Positions 1 to 6,820 of a stretch of 8,450 nt of DNA are shown here, one piece after another. The DNA lies in contig JAHFUH010000210.1 of assembly GCA_023265215.1 (NCBI GenBank), positions 1 through 8,450 on the forward strand, given 5' to 3'. Source of the stretch: Acidobacteriota bacterium. Lineage in GTDB: Bacteria; Acidobacteriota; UBA6911. Numbering within the stretch: the stretch's first letter is position 1; each line of letters starts with the position of its first letter. The position numbers were made by a program, and so were the translations under genes. The notes beneath the pieces were generated by a model. The model worked only from the letters and a program-made list of their open reading frames with translations, did not search any database and had not been told where the DNA came from.

Positions 1-1
1 T

Positions 2-2341
2 CAGTGGAAAAGGGCATTGAATATCCAGGCGAATGCGCTGCTGAATCCTTCTTTCAATCAGGACACACTAAAGCTTGAAACCAGGCTAATGATGGATCAG
101 GCTCGGGGAATGTTGGATGCACCGGCGGAATTTGCAGGCGAAAAGCTTATGGAATTGAGCTTTGACCAGGCAAGGATGGGGAAATGGGACTATATTTTAA
201 ACGGCGGCCTGCGCGAGATTACACGCGAAAGACTGGCCGGTTTTTACAAAGCAATGTACTCCCCATCTCGAATCCTGCTTGTAATATCGGGGGATGTCAG
301 CTCCGGCGACCTGCTCAATGAAGTGGCGCGAATCTACGACAAACCATTTCCGGAAACAAAATCAACCACTCCCGTAAACATATCGGGAGCTCAAAATGGA
401 TTTCGATATAAGGGGATGCGCGGAAATTTCCAGGAGCCATACGTGCTCTTCGGATTTCATACTCCCGGATTCAGTTCAGACGATTACCCTGCACTGGAAG
501 TTTTGAAAACAATTCTTGGAACAGGAGAGGGCTCTATTCTCGCCACCCGAATGCGCGATCAAAAGAAATTGGCGGTGAAAGAGGAAACCCAGTTAACCGC
601 TTTTCCGGATTTCGGCTATTTGAAGATTCAACTTGAAGTGAAGCAGAGTACTATCGATCAAAGTGAAATAGCTTTGTTGACGGAGTTGGAACTGCTTCGA
701 AGACAGGAGCCCGACGAAGCGGAAATGGAACGGGCTTTGGCACAGATGGAACGCCAGTACTGGACCGGAATCGGAGATGTCACGGGAAGAGCCGGCGCCT
801 ATGCGCATTATGAATCGCTCGGGAATTGGAAGAAAATTGATGGTTACCTTGCAGGGATTAGAAAAGTGAGTCCTTCCGATGTCAAACGGGTTGCCGGGAA
901 GTATCTGAGCCTGGAAAACTGCTCGGTTTTGGAATACCTGCCTGTTTCAGGTGAAGAAAGGAACCTTTCTACCGAAGCAATCAAGAGAACTCTGGAAAGC
1001 CTGCTGGCATCTTCTGCAGACCAGGAGCAGGCTGGGCGCGAAAAGGAAACCGCTTTGGCATTGGATATTCCGCAAGGCACTTCCACCTTCAAATTCAGCG
1101 AACTGCGCTTTTCCTTTCAACCGGCATCCATCCTTCGGGGACCCGATATGTTTGTCCGAGAGGACCACACATCTCCCCTGGTTGATATAGGAATCTTTTT
1201 CCCCGGCGGCAGGCTCTCCGAGACCAAGGATAATGCAGGCATTACCAGGCTGATGATGCGCCTGATAGCCGGTGGATCTGAAGGAAGGAGCACCGCGTAT
1301 TTTAATCGTCAGCTCGAAATTTATGGCGGACGGATCCAGCCGATTGTGGCGGACGATTACTTCGGGTTTTATTTCACCATCCTGTCACGAAATATTGATG
1401 CGGGTATCAATCTGCTGTTGGATGCAATTAAAAAACCGGATTTCGACAAGGACAACGTCGCCCGATTCAAGGAAATTCAGCTTTCTGAAATTCGCCGCTA
1501 CAAAAATACGAACGTTTCGTCGATGCAGTTGATGAGAGAAGCGCTTTTTGGCAATTTCCCCTATTCCATCGATATCAACGGATCTGAGCCGAGCATTTCG
1601 GCAATCAGCGCTGATTCTTTGCAGGGCTGGTATAATAGCCAAGTCAAAAATCGAAAAATTTTGGCAGTTGCTGTTGGAGACTCGAAGGGAACGAGTCTGG
1701 CCTCCTATTTTGTTAAACAATTCAGCGGGTCCCGAATCCAGGCCGGTCATCTTCCGGATGAATTTGCGAAGCCTCCAGACAAAGGGCAAAAAATCGAGCA
1801 AAACTGGGGGAATAAGACGAGTCTGGTTTTTGTTGGATTCCAAGCTCCTCCGGCGGATGACGAGGACCGCTTTGCAATGTCCGTGCTTCAGAGCTATGCA
1901 GGAGGGCAAGGGATTTTATTGCAGGAAATCAGGGATCTTCGTGGAATTGCTTTCGATGTGCAAATGGCCTATGAGCCCAGGTTGCGTGGAGGCAGCGCTT
2001 TAATCTGCGCCGCGGTAAATCCAGGTATCGAAAAGGAAGCCGTCGATGCTTTAATAGACGGGATTCAGCGGATTGCTTCCGGACCGATTGCATCCCGGGA
2101 CTTCAGATCGGCTGTGAACAGTTCAATTGGAGCGTACTGGATAAGGCGCCAGAACCGCCTGTCGGAAATTCAGGATGCTGCTATTCAAATCCTTGGCGGC
2201 AAAGGGATTGACGAGTATCAGTCGATTCCGACAAACCTTCAGGACGTTAAACAGGATGAATTGGAAGAAGCAGCCAAGAAAGTATTTAAGACGGATAAAG
2301 CTGTTATTATGCGCCTGCACGGCCAATCCCCTCCGAGTTAG
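2..2341 (+). CDS. M16 family (insulinase/pitrilysin-fold) zinc peptidase-like protein, 5' partial
   Basis: The frame is open from the window edge (Q-W-K-R-A-L before the first in-frame TTG at 17), so the true start and the region that would hold the first HxxEH motif lie upstream. Residues are counted from that TTG. The protein has two tandem M16 units. The first N-lobe ends with ITRERLAGFYKAMYSPSR and ISGDV (about 68-94), followed by its C-lobe (about 125-310). The second N-lobe (about 365-520) contains PGGRLSETKDNAG, and the second C-lobe (about 540-715) contains EIRDLRGIAFDV. In the second unit the HxxEH position reads R411-L-M-M-R415, as expected for the non-catalytic half. The usual third zinc ligand, Glu in the first unit's 'VVLEEI' helix, aligns with Q28 (MMDQAR), and the R/Y pair reads R642/F646. 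Activity is therefore doubtful, and it may be the non-catalytic partner of a second M16 protein. In this family such proteins are usually periplasmic or envelope-associated. The family call is strong; proteolytic function is uncertain. Confidence 0.9.
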   Translation, partial: QWKRALNIQANALLNPSFNQDTLKLETRLMMDQARGMLDAPAEFAGEKLMELSFDQARMGKWDYILNGGLREITRERLAGFYKAMYSPSRILLVISGDVSSGDLLNEVARIYDKPFPETKSTTPVNISGAQNGFRYKGMRGNFQEPYVLFGFHTPGFSSDDYPALEVLKTILGTGEGSILATRMRDQKKLAVKEETQLTAFPDFGYLKIQLEVKQSTIDQSEIALLTELELLRRQEPDEAEMERALAQMERQYWTGIGDVTGRAGAYAHYESLGNWKKIDGYLAGIRKVSPSDVKRVAGKYLSLENCSVLEYLPVSGEERNLSTEAIKRTLESLLASSADQEQAGREKETALALDIPQGTSTFKFSELRFSFQPASILRGPDMFVREDHTSPLVDIGIFFPGGRLSETKDNAGITRLMMRLIAGGSEGRSTAYFNRQLEIYGGRIQPIVADDYFGFYFTILSRNIDAGINLLLDAIKKPDFDKDNVARFKEIQLSEIRRYKNTNVSSMQLMREALFGNFPYSIDINGSEPSISAISADSLQGWYNSQVKNRKILAVAVGDSKGTSLASYFVKQFSGSRIQAGHLPDEFAKPPDKGQKIEQNWGNKTSLVFVGFQAPPADDEDRFAMSVLQSYAGGQGILLQEIRDLRGIAFDVQMAYEPRLRGGSALICAAVNPGIEKEAVDALIDGIQRIASGPIASRDFRSAVNSSIGAYWIRRQNRLSEIQDAAIQILGGKGIDEYQSIPTNLQDVKQDELEEAAKKVFKTDKAVIMRLHGQSPPS

Positions 2342-2414
2342 CCGTGGAGATTTGCTAATTCGCATTGGAGTGAGCTGTCGCCTATTGCGGTGCGAAAAGG
2401 CTCTGCCGTTACAG

Positions 2415-2495
2415 CGTACGTCCCGTAGGGACGCAATGATAATAGCTTGCCCCAATCGTGGGGGTTCCCTCATACCACCCGCAAAGCGGATGGTA
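2415..2495. repeat. Cluster of three intergenic hairpins upstream of the phosphatase gene
   Basis: Three inverted repeats follow each other in the 172-nt spacer. CGTCCC/GGGACG at 2419-2433 has a 3-nt loop. CCCCA/TGGGG at 2450-2463 has a 4-nt loop. The third, at 2473-2495, pairs TACCA and CCGC with GCGG and TGGTA around an AAA loop, with one C/A mismatch. No T-run follows any of them, so a rho-independent terminator is not supported. The third hairpin ends 8 nt before the Shine-Dalgarno of the next gene, so it could influence translation or mRNA ends. It looks like a small dispersed palindromic repeat, which is inference. Confidence 0.55.
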
Positions 2496-2503
2496 ACTCA
2501 TTT

Positions 2504-2508
2504 GGAGG
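2504..2508 (+). promoter_or_regulatory. Ribosome-binding site fixing a GTG start
   Basis: GGAGG lies 5 nt before the GTG at 2514. This strong site supports initiation at GTG rather than at a later ATG. Confidence 0.75.
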
Positions 2509-2513
2509 AGTAG

Positions 2514-4619
2514 GTGCGCCGCTTCATCCCCCAAACAAAAATGGGACGGTTTGCTTCTCTAGTCGTCCTATTGTGGGTATTAAAATGGTTGGTCTTTTCT
2601 CCGCGACTGGCATACTCATTTCCTAAGCTCGGCTTTCTTCTGGATTCTCTGGGCCTGCTGCTGCTCGGGGTCGCAGCAGCTTATTACACTTGGAAGCTCT
2701 TCAGGAGCCTTCGCCGTCGCCTGCTCTGGAAGATCCACCGACGATTAATTCTGGCTCACATTTTCATCGGAGCCATTCCAGTGTTGGCAGTAGTCGGAAT
2801 TTTCTGCGTTTCCGGACTATTATTTTATTATCAGCTCACCTATTACCTGATCTCGAACCAGATAGGAATACAATCATCACAGATTCATGCCTTCAATCTC
2901 ACACTTAGGGACGGGCTTCAGGAACTGATGACGGGAGTTTCGCCGCCGAATCCGGCGGTTTTGAAACAGGCTATAGATTCTCATGTCAAATATTTATTGG
3001 CTCCCTATCGCTCGGCCTCCATTGTTTTTCGCTATTCAAACCCGTTCTCTCATCGGGTGGAGATATATGCCAATCAGATTCGGGATGAGGAGTTGATCAA
3101 GAAATATCAAATTCCCGGCTGGCTGGGAGACAGGGAATTCAACGGCCTTGTTGTGGAAGACTTGCAGCCGCAACTCTACAGCCGGAGCTTGTTGCTCAGA
3201 AGTATTGTGACTAGTGATTTCCGGGCCGATTTCCCATTCAGTATCGAAATTTCGGTCCCCTTTGATCGCCATTTTATGGGCATACTAAAGGCAGGATTCG
3301 GACAAGACATGATGCTGGCGGGCCCGGTTTCCCCTCGCAGCCTGAACGTCTTTCTTCAGAATTCCGATCTGACCGGAGATAAAATAATAGATTCTACTTT
3401 TGATTCGGAATATGCGTCCATACGCGCCTCCGTTCGGTCGATTTTTCTGTTCCCAATTTCCTGGGCCAGCGGACAGGAAACTATCACCGGCGATGCCCTC
3501 CTCGTCGAACTGTCCACATCCAAATTGATGAGGAATTTGTTCCGCTCTGAAAATGAAGTCGGCAAAAGGATTCTGAGATGGTTGGAGGGTGCGGTCGTCT
3601 TTTTCCTTGTTGTTGAAATTATTTCGATTGTGATCGGGCTTTTGTTAACTAAATCGATCACCAATGCCGTTCACAGCCTGGATCTCGGCACTGAGCTTGT
3701 GAAACAAGGGGATTTCAACCATCGCATCATAGTCCGGTCTGAAGATCAGCTTGGGGCGCTCGCCGCCTCCTTCAATCAAATGACGGAATATGTTCAGCGC
3801 CTGGTGAAGGAACGCGTGCAAAAAGAACGGCTTGAGCGCGAACTGGAGATTGCCAAGGAAGTACAGGAGCATTTGTTTCCGGCACAAAATCCCAGCATGG
3901 GCCGATTGGAGGTTTCCGGCATCTGCCTGCCGGCGCGCGTCGTCAGTGGGGATTATTACGACTTTTTATTCTTGGGAGAAAACGAACTGGGTTTGGCGCT
4001 CGCGGACATTTGCGGCAAAGGCATATCCGCCGCACTGCTGATGTCCAATCTGCAGGCGACCCTGAGAAGCAATGTCTTGAATCTTTGGCATCCAAACGGG
4101 TTGAATGGAGAGAAATCGCTCGCCCAAATCGTCGAGAAACTGAATTTTCAGATTTACAGCTACACTTCCGCCAATAAATTCGCATCCTTCTTTTATGCGG
4201 TTTATGATGATGTTCACCAAACGCTTGCTTACTGCAATGCGGGTCACAATCCGCCATTGCATTTTTCCGGCGACGGTTTTCAGCGATTGAGCACCGGCGG
4301 AACCGTGGTGGGGATATTCGCTGATTCCAAGTACGAACAGGAAACAATTCACCTGCGGCCGGGAGACCTTCTCGTCGCTTACACCGACGGAATAGTGGAG
4401 AGCGTTAATGAACAGGGGGAGGAATTTGGGGAATATCGCCTGATCGAATTGATTCGGGCACATCGCAGCCTTGATGCCGATAAGCTGAAGGGCGTCATAG
4501 TCGAACAGGTTCTTTCCTGGACGGCTGCGGAAGAAAGGGCAGACGACATGACTTTGGTAGTGGCGAAAATGTTCGAATCTCCTAACCCGGGGATACAAAG
4601 GATTCTTGACGCGCCTTGA
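2514..4619 (+). CDS. Membrane-anchored HAMP-PPM (SpoIIE/RsbU-type) serine/threonine phosphatase
   Basis: The 701-residue protein starts at GTG with a strong ribosome-binding site. Hydrophobic segments lie at about 13-29, 39-63 and 78-106, then a region of about 250 residues predicted to face outside, then a TM helix at about 359-380. A HAMP domain follows (about 381-433, ending in QLGALAASFNQMTEYVQ). A charged helix (about 429-456, KERLERELEIAKEVQEHLFP) leads into the PPM/SpoIIE phosphatase domain (about 465-695). Metal-binding motifs are present: D480 in SGDYYD, D498 in DICGKG, D625 in TDG, and D677/D678 near the end. NAGHNPP starts at 575. The D480-D498 spacing of 18 matches the SpoIIE/RsbU pattern. 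In this family such enzymes dephosphorylate anti-sigma antagonist (STAS) proteins in partner-switching pathways, with the outer domain acting as sensor. No STAS or anti-sigma gene is in the window, so substrate and ligand are unknown. A gene for an HTH-REC regulator follows 70 nt downstream. Confidence 0.93.
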   Translation: MRRFIPQTKMGRFASLVVLLWVLKWLVFSPRLAYSFPKLGFLLDSLGLLLLGVAAAYYTWKLFRSLRRRLLWKIHRRLILAHIFIGAIPVLAVVGIFCVSGLLFYYQLTYYLISNQIGIQSSQIHAFNLTLRDGLQELMTGVSPPNPAVLKQAIDSHVKYLLAPYRSASIVFRYSNPFSHRVEIYANQIRDEELIKKYQIPGWLGDREFNGLVVEDLQPQLYSRSLLLRSIVTSDFRADFPFSIEISVPFDRHFMGILKAGFGQDMMLAGPVSPRSLNVFLQNSDLTGDKIIDSTFDSEYASIRASVRSIFLFPISWASGQETITGDALLVELSTSKLMRNLFRSENEVGKRILRWLEGAVVFFLVVEIISIVIGLLLTKSITNAVHSLDLGTELVKQGDFNHRIIVRSEDQLGALAASFNQMTEYVQRLVKERVQKERLERELEIAKEVQEHLFPAQNPSMGRLEVSGICLPARVVSGDYYDFLFLGENELGLALADICGKGISAALLMSNLQATLRSNVLNLWHPNGLNGEKSLAQIVEKLNFQIYSYTSANKFASFFYAVYDDVHQTLAYCNAGHNPPLHFSGDGFQRLSTGGTVVGIFADSKYEQETIHLRPGDLLVAYTDGIVESVNEQGEEFGEYRLIELIRAHRSLDADKLKGVIVEQVLSWTAAEERADDMTLVVAKMFESPNPGIQRILDAP

Positions 4620-4653
4620 AATTGGGACATAATTCAATTTTACTTAGAGATCC

Positions 4654-4663
4654 GGAATATTCC
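4654..4663. promoter_or_regulatory. Perfect 10-bp palindrome before the HTH-REC gene
   Basis: GGAATATTCC is a perfect dyad 26 nt before the ATG of the MerR-type regulator. MerR-like proteins bind dyads, so autoregulation is possible. A single 10-bp palindrome can also arise by chance. No clear sigma-70 promoter is visible beside it. Confidence 0.2.
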
Positions 4664-4689
4664 AAATCTAAACTCGTAGGGATGCCTCT

Positions 4690-5259
4690 ATGATACGGCG
4701 TTCTTTTTTTACCACTTTCGAGATCAGCCAAATCTGCGGAGTAAACCCTACGACTGTGCAGAATTGGGTGAAGGGGAAAAAGCTGAGAGCTTTTCAAACC
4801 CCAGGGGGCCACAGGCGAGTGAGCCGTGAGGACTTGGTTTTATTCATGAAAGAGTTCGGGATGCCGATTCCTGCAGACCTCTCTCAAGATCCTCCCTTGA
4901 TCATGCTGGTCGATGATGAAAAGGATATTCTTGAGCTGTTGGAAGGAGTAATAACATCGGGAGATGAAGAGATAAGGATAGCAAAGGCACAGAGCGGGGT
5001 TGAAGCCCTGCTGCTTATCGGTGAAAACAAACCCTCGCTCCTGATCCTCGACATTATGATGCCGGGAATGAATGGTTGTGAGGTGTGTCAGAAGCTTAAA
5101 TCGAATCCAAGTACCCATAACATCAAGATTGTGGCACTTACTGGAGATCATAATCCCGCTATTAAGGAACGTGTCCTGCGTGCAGGCGCGGATCTTTTTT
5201 TTACCAAACCAATCGATGTGAGTGAATTTCGCAAGCAGTGCCTTAGGCTTATACAATGA
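4690..5259 (+). CDS. MerR-type helix-turn-helix / response-regulator receiver fusion protein
   Basis: The protein has 189 residues. Residues 5-58 form a MerR/BldC-like winged HTH (FTTFEISQICGVNPTTVQNW, then the wing with TPGGHRR). Residues about 70-188 are a CheY-like receiver: acidic pair D75/D76 in LVDDE, phospho-acceptor D121 in LILDIMMPGMNG, T151 in VALTGD, and K173 in FTKPID. All key receiver residues are intact, so it is likely phosphorylatable. The order (HTH first, REC last) is the reverse of classical response regulators. It is probably a cytoplasmic transcription factor switched by a histidine kinase that is not in this window, or acting alongside the upstream phosphatase. A modest Shine-Dalgarno (AGGG, 4678-4681) sits 8 nt before the ATG; the ATG at 4682 is out of frame. 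The next start follows 12 nt after the stop, so co-transcription is likely. Confidence 0.88.
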   Translation: MIRRSFFTTFEISQICGVNPTTVQNWVKGKKLRAFQTPGGHRRVSREDLVLFMKEFGMPIPADLSQDPPLIMLVDDEKDILELLEGVITSGDEEIRIAKAQSGVEALLLIGENKPSLLILDIMMPGMNGCEVCQKLKSNPSTHNIKIVALTGDHNPAIKERVLRAGADLFFTKPIDVSEFRKQCLRLIQ

Positions 5260-5271
5260 CAGGGATGTAAA

Positions 5272-5591
5272 ATGTCGGTTCTCGACCAACCGGATCGATG
5301 GGCAACTGTCGATCCTCGGTCTATGCGAGCGCTGGTGGAAAAATTCCCGGAACAGGCTGAATCTGCGGCGCAAACATCTCGAAATCTGCGGCTGTCCGTT
5401 CCCGGGAAGATAAGGTCTTTGGTTGTGACGGGGCAGGGGGGGTATCGGTGGTTTTGTTAGGCGATTTTGTGAGCATGTATCTCGCTCAGAACGTGCTGGT
5501 GATGCGTTTTGAGGCGGACACCCAGGAAAAGCTGAATTCTATCCGTTCGCAAGTAGAGGAGCGCGTTCAGCTTGCGAAATCAGGTCAATAG
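5272..5591 (+). pseudogene. Remnant of a bifunctional phosphoglucose/phosphomannose isomerase (SIS-domain) gene, frameshifted and shortened
   Basis: From an ATG with a good Shine-Dalgarno (AGGGA, 5261-5265) the first 57 codons resemble the start of archaeal/bacterial bifunctional glucose/mannose-6-phosphate isomerases: MSVLDQPDRWATVDP, MRALVEKFPEQ, then IRSLVVTGQGG where the family has GMGGSAIGGD. After seven G (5436-5442) this frame reads YRWFC and stops at 5458-5460. The frame one base back stays open to the TAG at 5589-5591 and encodes VVLLGDFVSMYLAQ, then a tail with RFEADTQEKLN. GDFVSMYLA could match either the segment after the glycine loop or the family's C-terminal helix. Joined, the two parts give about 106 codons, against over 300 for the intact enzyme, so most of the SIS domains are missing. 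The ribosome-binding site and operon spacing are preserved, suggesting recent decay. Alternatives are a short gene read by -1 slippage, or a sequencing/assembly error. Confidence 0.65.
5436..5442 (+). other. Run of seven G at the frame break (potential slippage site)
   Basis: In the upstream frame the run reads caG-GGG-GGG, which fits the X-XXY-YYZ phase of a -1 slippage site. A -1 shift here, or one extra G, joins the two open frames into about 106 codons. Homopolymer G runs are also hot spots for replication slippage and for sequencing error. Confidence 0.4.
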
Positions 5592-5600
5592 GGAGCCATT

Positions 5601-6476
5601 ATGAATCTATTCAGTAGGATTCCTGGAATAGCGTCTCTGCTCCTGATTTTGTTTTTGGGCTCCCAGTGGGCGGAAGCGAGCCCCAAATACTTTGTCTTTG
5701 CGAATCCGTCCTACGTCATTACTGCCGAGGCAGCATCGGAACACTCTTTTATTGTGAATTTTATCAACCTTTCAGATTTTGTCATCGTCACCCAGCCTAA
5801 CGAGTTTATTTATAAGGCGGCTTCTGGCCGTTTTTATATAGGGCAAATTTATGAACAGGAACGAAAGGACTCGCGAAGTGAATCGCAGCGATACTCTGCC
5901 TCGGTTTTGCTGAAAGGTCACTCTTTCTTGGGATTGACTATCGTTGGTGCTTTTCGCGAACAGGACCAGATAGACCAGCTGAGCGTGCGGATAGGCGCCA
6001 AGCGGTTTTATCTCCAACCAATGGAAAAGGCTTTCTTCGACCAGTTGGCGTTAAAAATCGGCGAACTGGATTTGCAGAATGAAAGCGAGGCGGCAGCTAT
6101 CCAGCAAGCGGGCATCAGCGAAATTGGAACCGTTAAGAGCACGGATGGGACTTCAGAGTGGGACCGGGACTGGCAGGATCTGATAAATCCCGACGGAGTC
6201 AATCCACCTAAAATAATTGAAAAGCCGGAAATCTCTTCCACAGAGGACGCCCTTAAATCCCATATATACGGAAAAGTAAAGATCTCCTGCCTGGTGAACA
6301 AGAACGGCAGTATCCAGGATCTCAAAGTAGTAAGAGGCCTCGGGCACGGGTTAGATCAGAAGGCTATCGAGGGGGTGAAGAACACTTGGCTTTTCCTTCC
6401 GGCTACCAAAAACGGGGAAGTGTTGGACAGCGTGATTTCGATAGATGTGGATTTTCCCACGCCGGTAAAAAAATAG
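5601..6476 (+). CDS. Exported TonB C-terminal-domain protein (energy-transducer-like)
   Basis: The protein has 291 residues. The N-terminus is a signal peptide or anchor (IASLLLILFLG, with a likely signal peptidase I site AEA|SP after A26). Residues about 28-200 form a region I do not recognise. The C-terminus (about 205-288) matches the TonB C-terminal domain: a GKVKISCLVNKNGSIQDLKVV strand block, GLGHGLDQKAIEGVKNTW, FLPATKNGEV, and a closing SISIDVDFP strand. In the family this domain contacts TonB boxes of outer-membrane transporters, or acts as a general periplasmic TonB-like module. The usual Pro-rich periplasm-spanning linker is absent (only a short PDGVNPPK stretch), and no exbB/exbD or receptor gene is nearby, so classical energy transduction is uncertain. 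GGGAG at 5591-5595, 5 nt before the ATG, supports the start. It lies 9 nt after the isomerase remnant, so it is probably the last gene of that transcription unit. Confidence 0.8.
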   Translation: MNLFSRIPGIASLLLILFLGSQWAEASPKYFVFANPSYVITAEAASEHSFIVNFINLSDFVIVTQPNEFIYKAASGRFYIGQIYEQERKDSRSESQRYSASVLLKGHSFLGLTIVGAFREQDQIDQLSVRIGAKRFYLQPMEKAFFDQLALKIGELDLQNESEAAAIQQAGISEIGTVKSTDGTSEWDRDWQDLINPDGVNPPKIIEKPEISSTEDALKSHIYGKVKISCLVNKNGSIQDLKVVRGLGHGLDQKAIEGVKNTWLFLPATKNGEVLDSVISIDVDFPTPVKK

Positions 6477-6483
6477 CCACCAG

Positions 6484-6513
6484 CTTTCAGCGCGGGAACA
6501 ACAAACCTGAAAG
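6484..6513 (+). other. Short inverted repeat after the TonB-domain gene
   Basis: CTTTCAG (6484-6490) and CTGAAAG (6507-6513) form a perfect 7-bp stem with a 16-nt loop, 7 nt after the stop codon. No T-run follows, so it is at best a weak candidate for a transcript end. The ten bases CTTTCAGCGC also occur at 8204-8213, in the right arm of the palindrome upstream of the porin. Confidence 0.2.
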
Positions 6514-6537
6514 AGGTCCTGAGTGATTGCTGTCTGC

Positions 6538-6570
6538 TTAGGGCATGCGCAAGAATTACTTGGCATTTTG
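6538..6570 (+). repeat. Left terminal inverted repeat of the 280-bp element
   Basis: These 33 bp are the exact reverse complement of 6785-6817. Pairing stops abruptly at both sides (C outside and G inside have no partner), which defines the element ends. Confidence 0.85.
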
Positions 6571-6784
6571 GCGCGAGCGCCGGGCGGGCAGATGCAAGGC
6601 GACGCGACGCAGGCGATGCGGTGTCATCGTCGAGGAGCGGCACCGAAGCAGATGCCCGCCCGGCGCTGCGGCCCGCAGGCCCGCTGGCGTTGTTGCTCAC
6701 TCCTTACGTGCAGCCCGGCATGGCTGGGCCTTCGGGCCCAGTTCTCGTCGCTCGCGCCTGGCCAGCGGGCTTGGGGGCCGGCAG

Positions 6785-6817
6785 CAAAATGCCAAGTAAT
6801 TCTTGCGCATGCCCTAA
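6785..6817 (-). repeat. Right terminal inverted repeat of the 280-bp element
   Basis: These 33 bp are the exact reverse complement of 6538-6570. The repeat ends 3 nt before the porin stop codon on the minus strand. Confidence 0.85.
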
Positions 6818-6820
6818 ACA

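Larger units (their letters stand above)
6538..6817. mobile_element. 280-bp MITE-like element with perfect 33-bp terminal inverted repeats
   Basis: The ends at 6538-6570 and 6785-6817 are exact reverse complements over 33 bp (left end begins TTAGGGCATGCGCAAG). The interior is much richer in G+C than the flanking genes and contains nested stems: 6577-6590 with 6653-6666 (14 bp perfect), 6679-6688 with 6761-6770 (10 bp perfect), and CTGGGCC-TTCG-GGCCCAG at 6724-6741 (7-bp stem, UUCG loop). Frames inside are low-complexity by-products of GC richness and have no transposase motif. A TA sits at both outer ends, which would fit a TA target duplication as made by IS630/Tc1-type transposases, but TA is self-complementary and this cannot be proved from one copy. 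It lies between two convergent genes and ends 3 nt from the porin stop codon. As RNA it would fold strongly on either strand and could act as a transcription barrier. Confidence 0.75.

Noticed and set aside
3966..4637. 223-codon open frame on the minus strand inside the phosphatase gene
   Set aside because: It is antisense to the conserved SpoIIE domain, has no family motifs and no ribosome-binding site.
4616..4646. TTGAAA followed by TACTTA as a promoter for the HTH-REC gene
   Set aside because: The -10 is poor and the spacing 19 nt; not better than chance.
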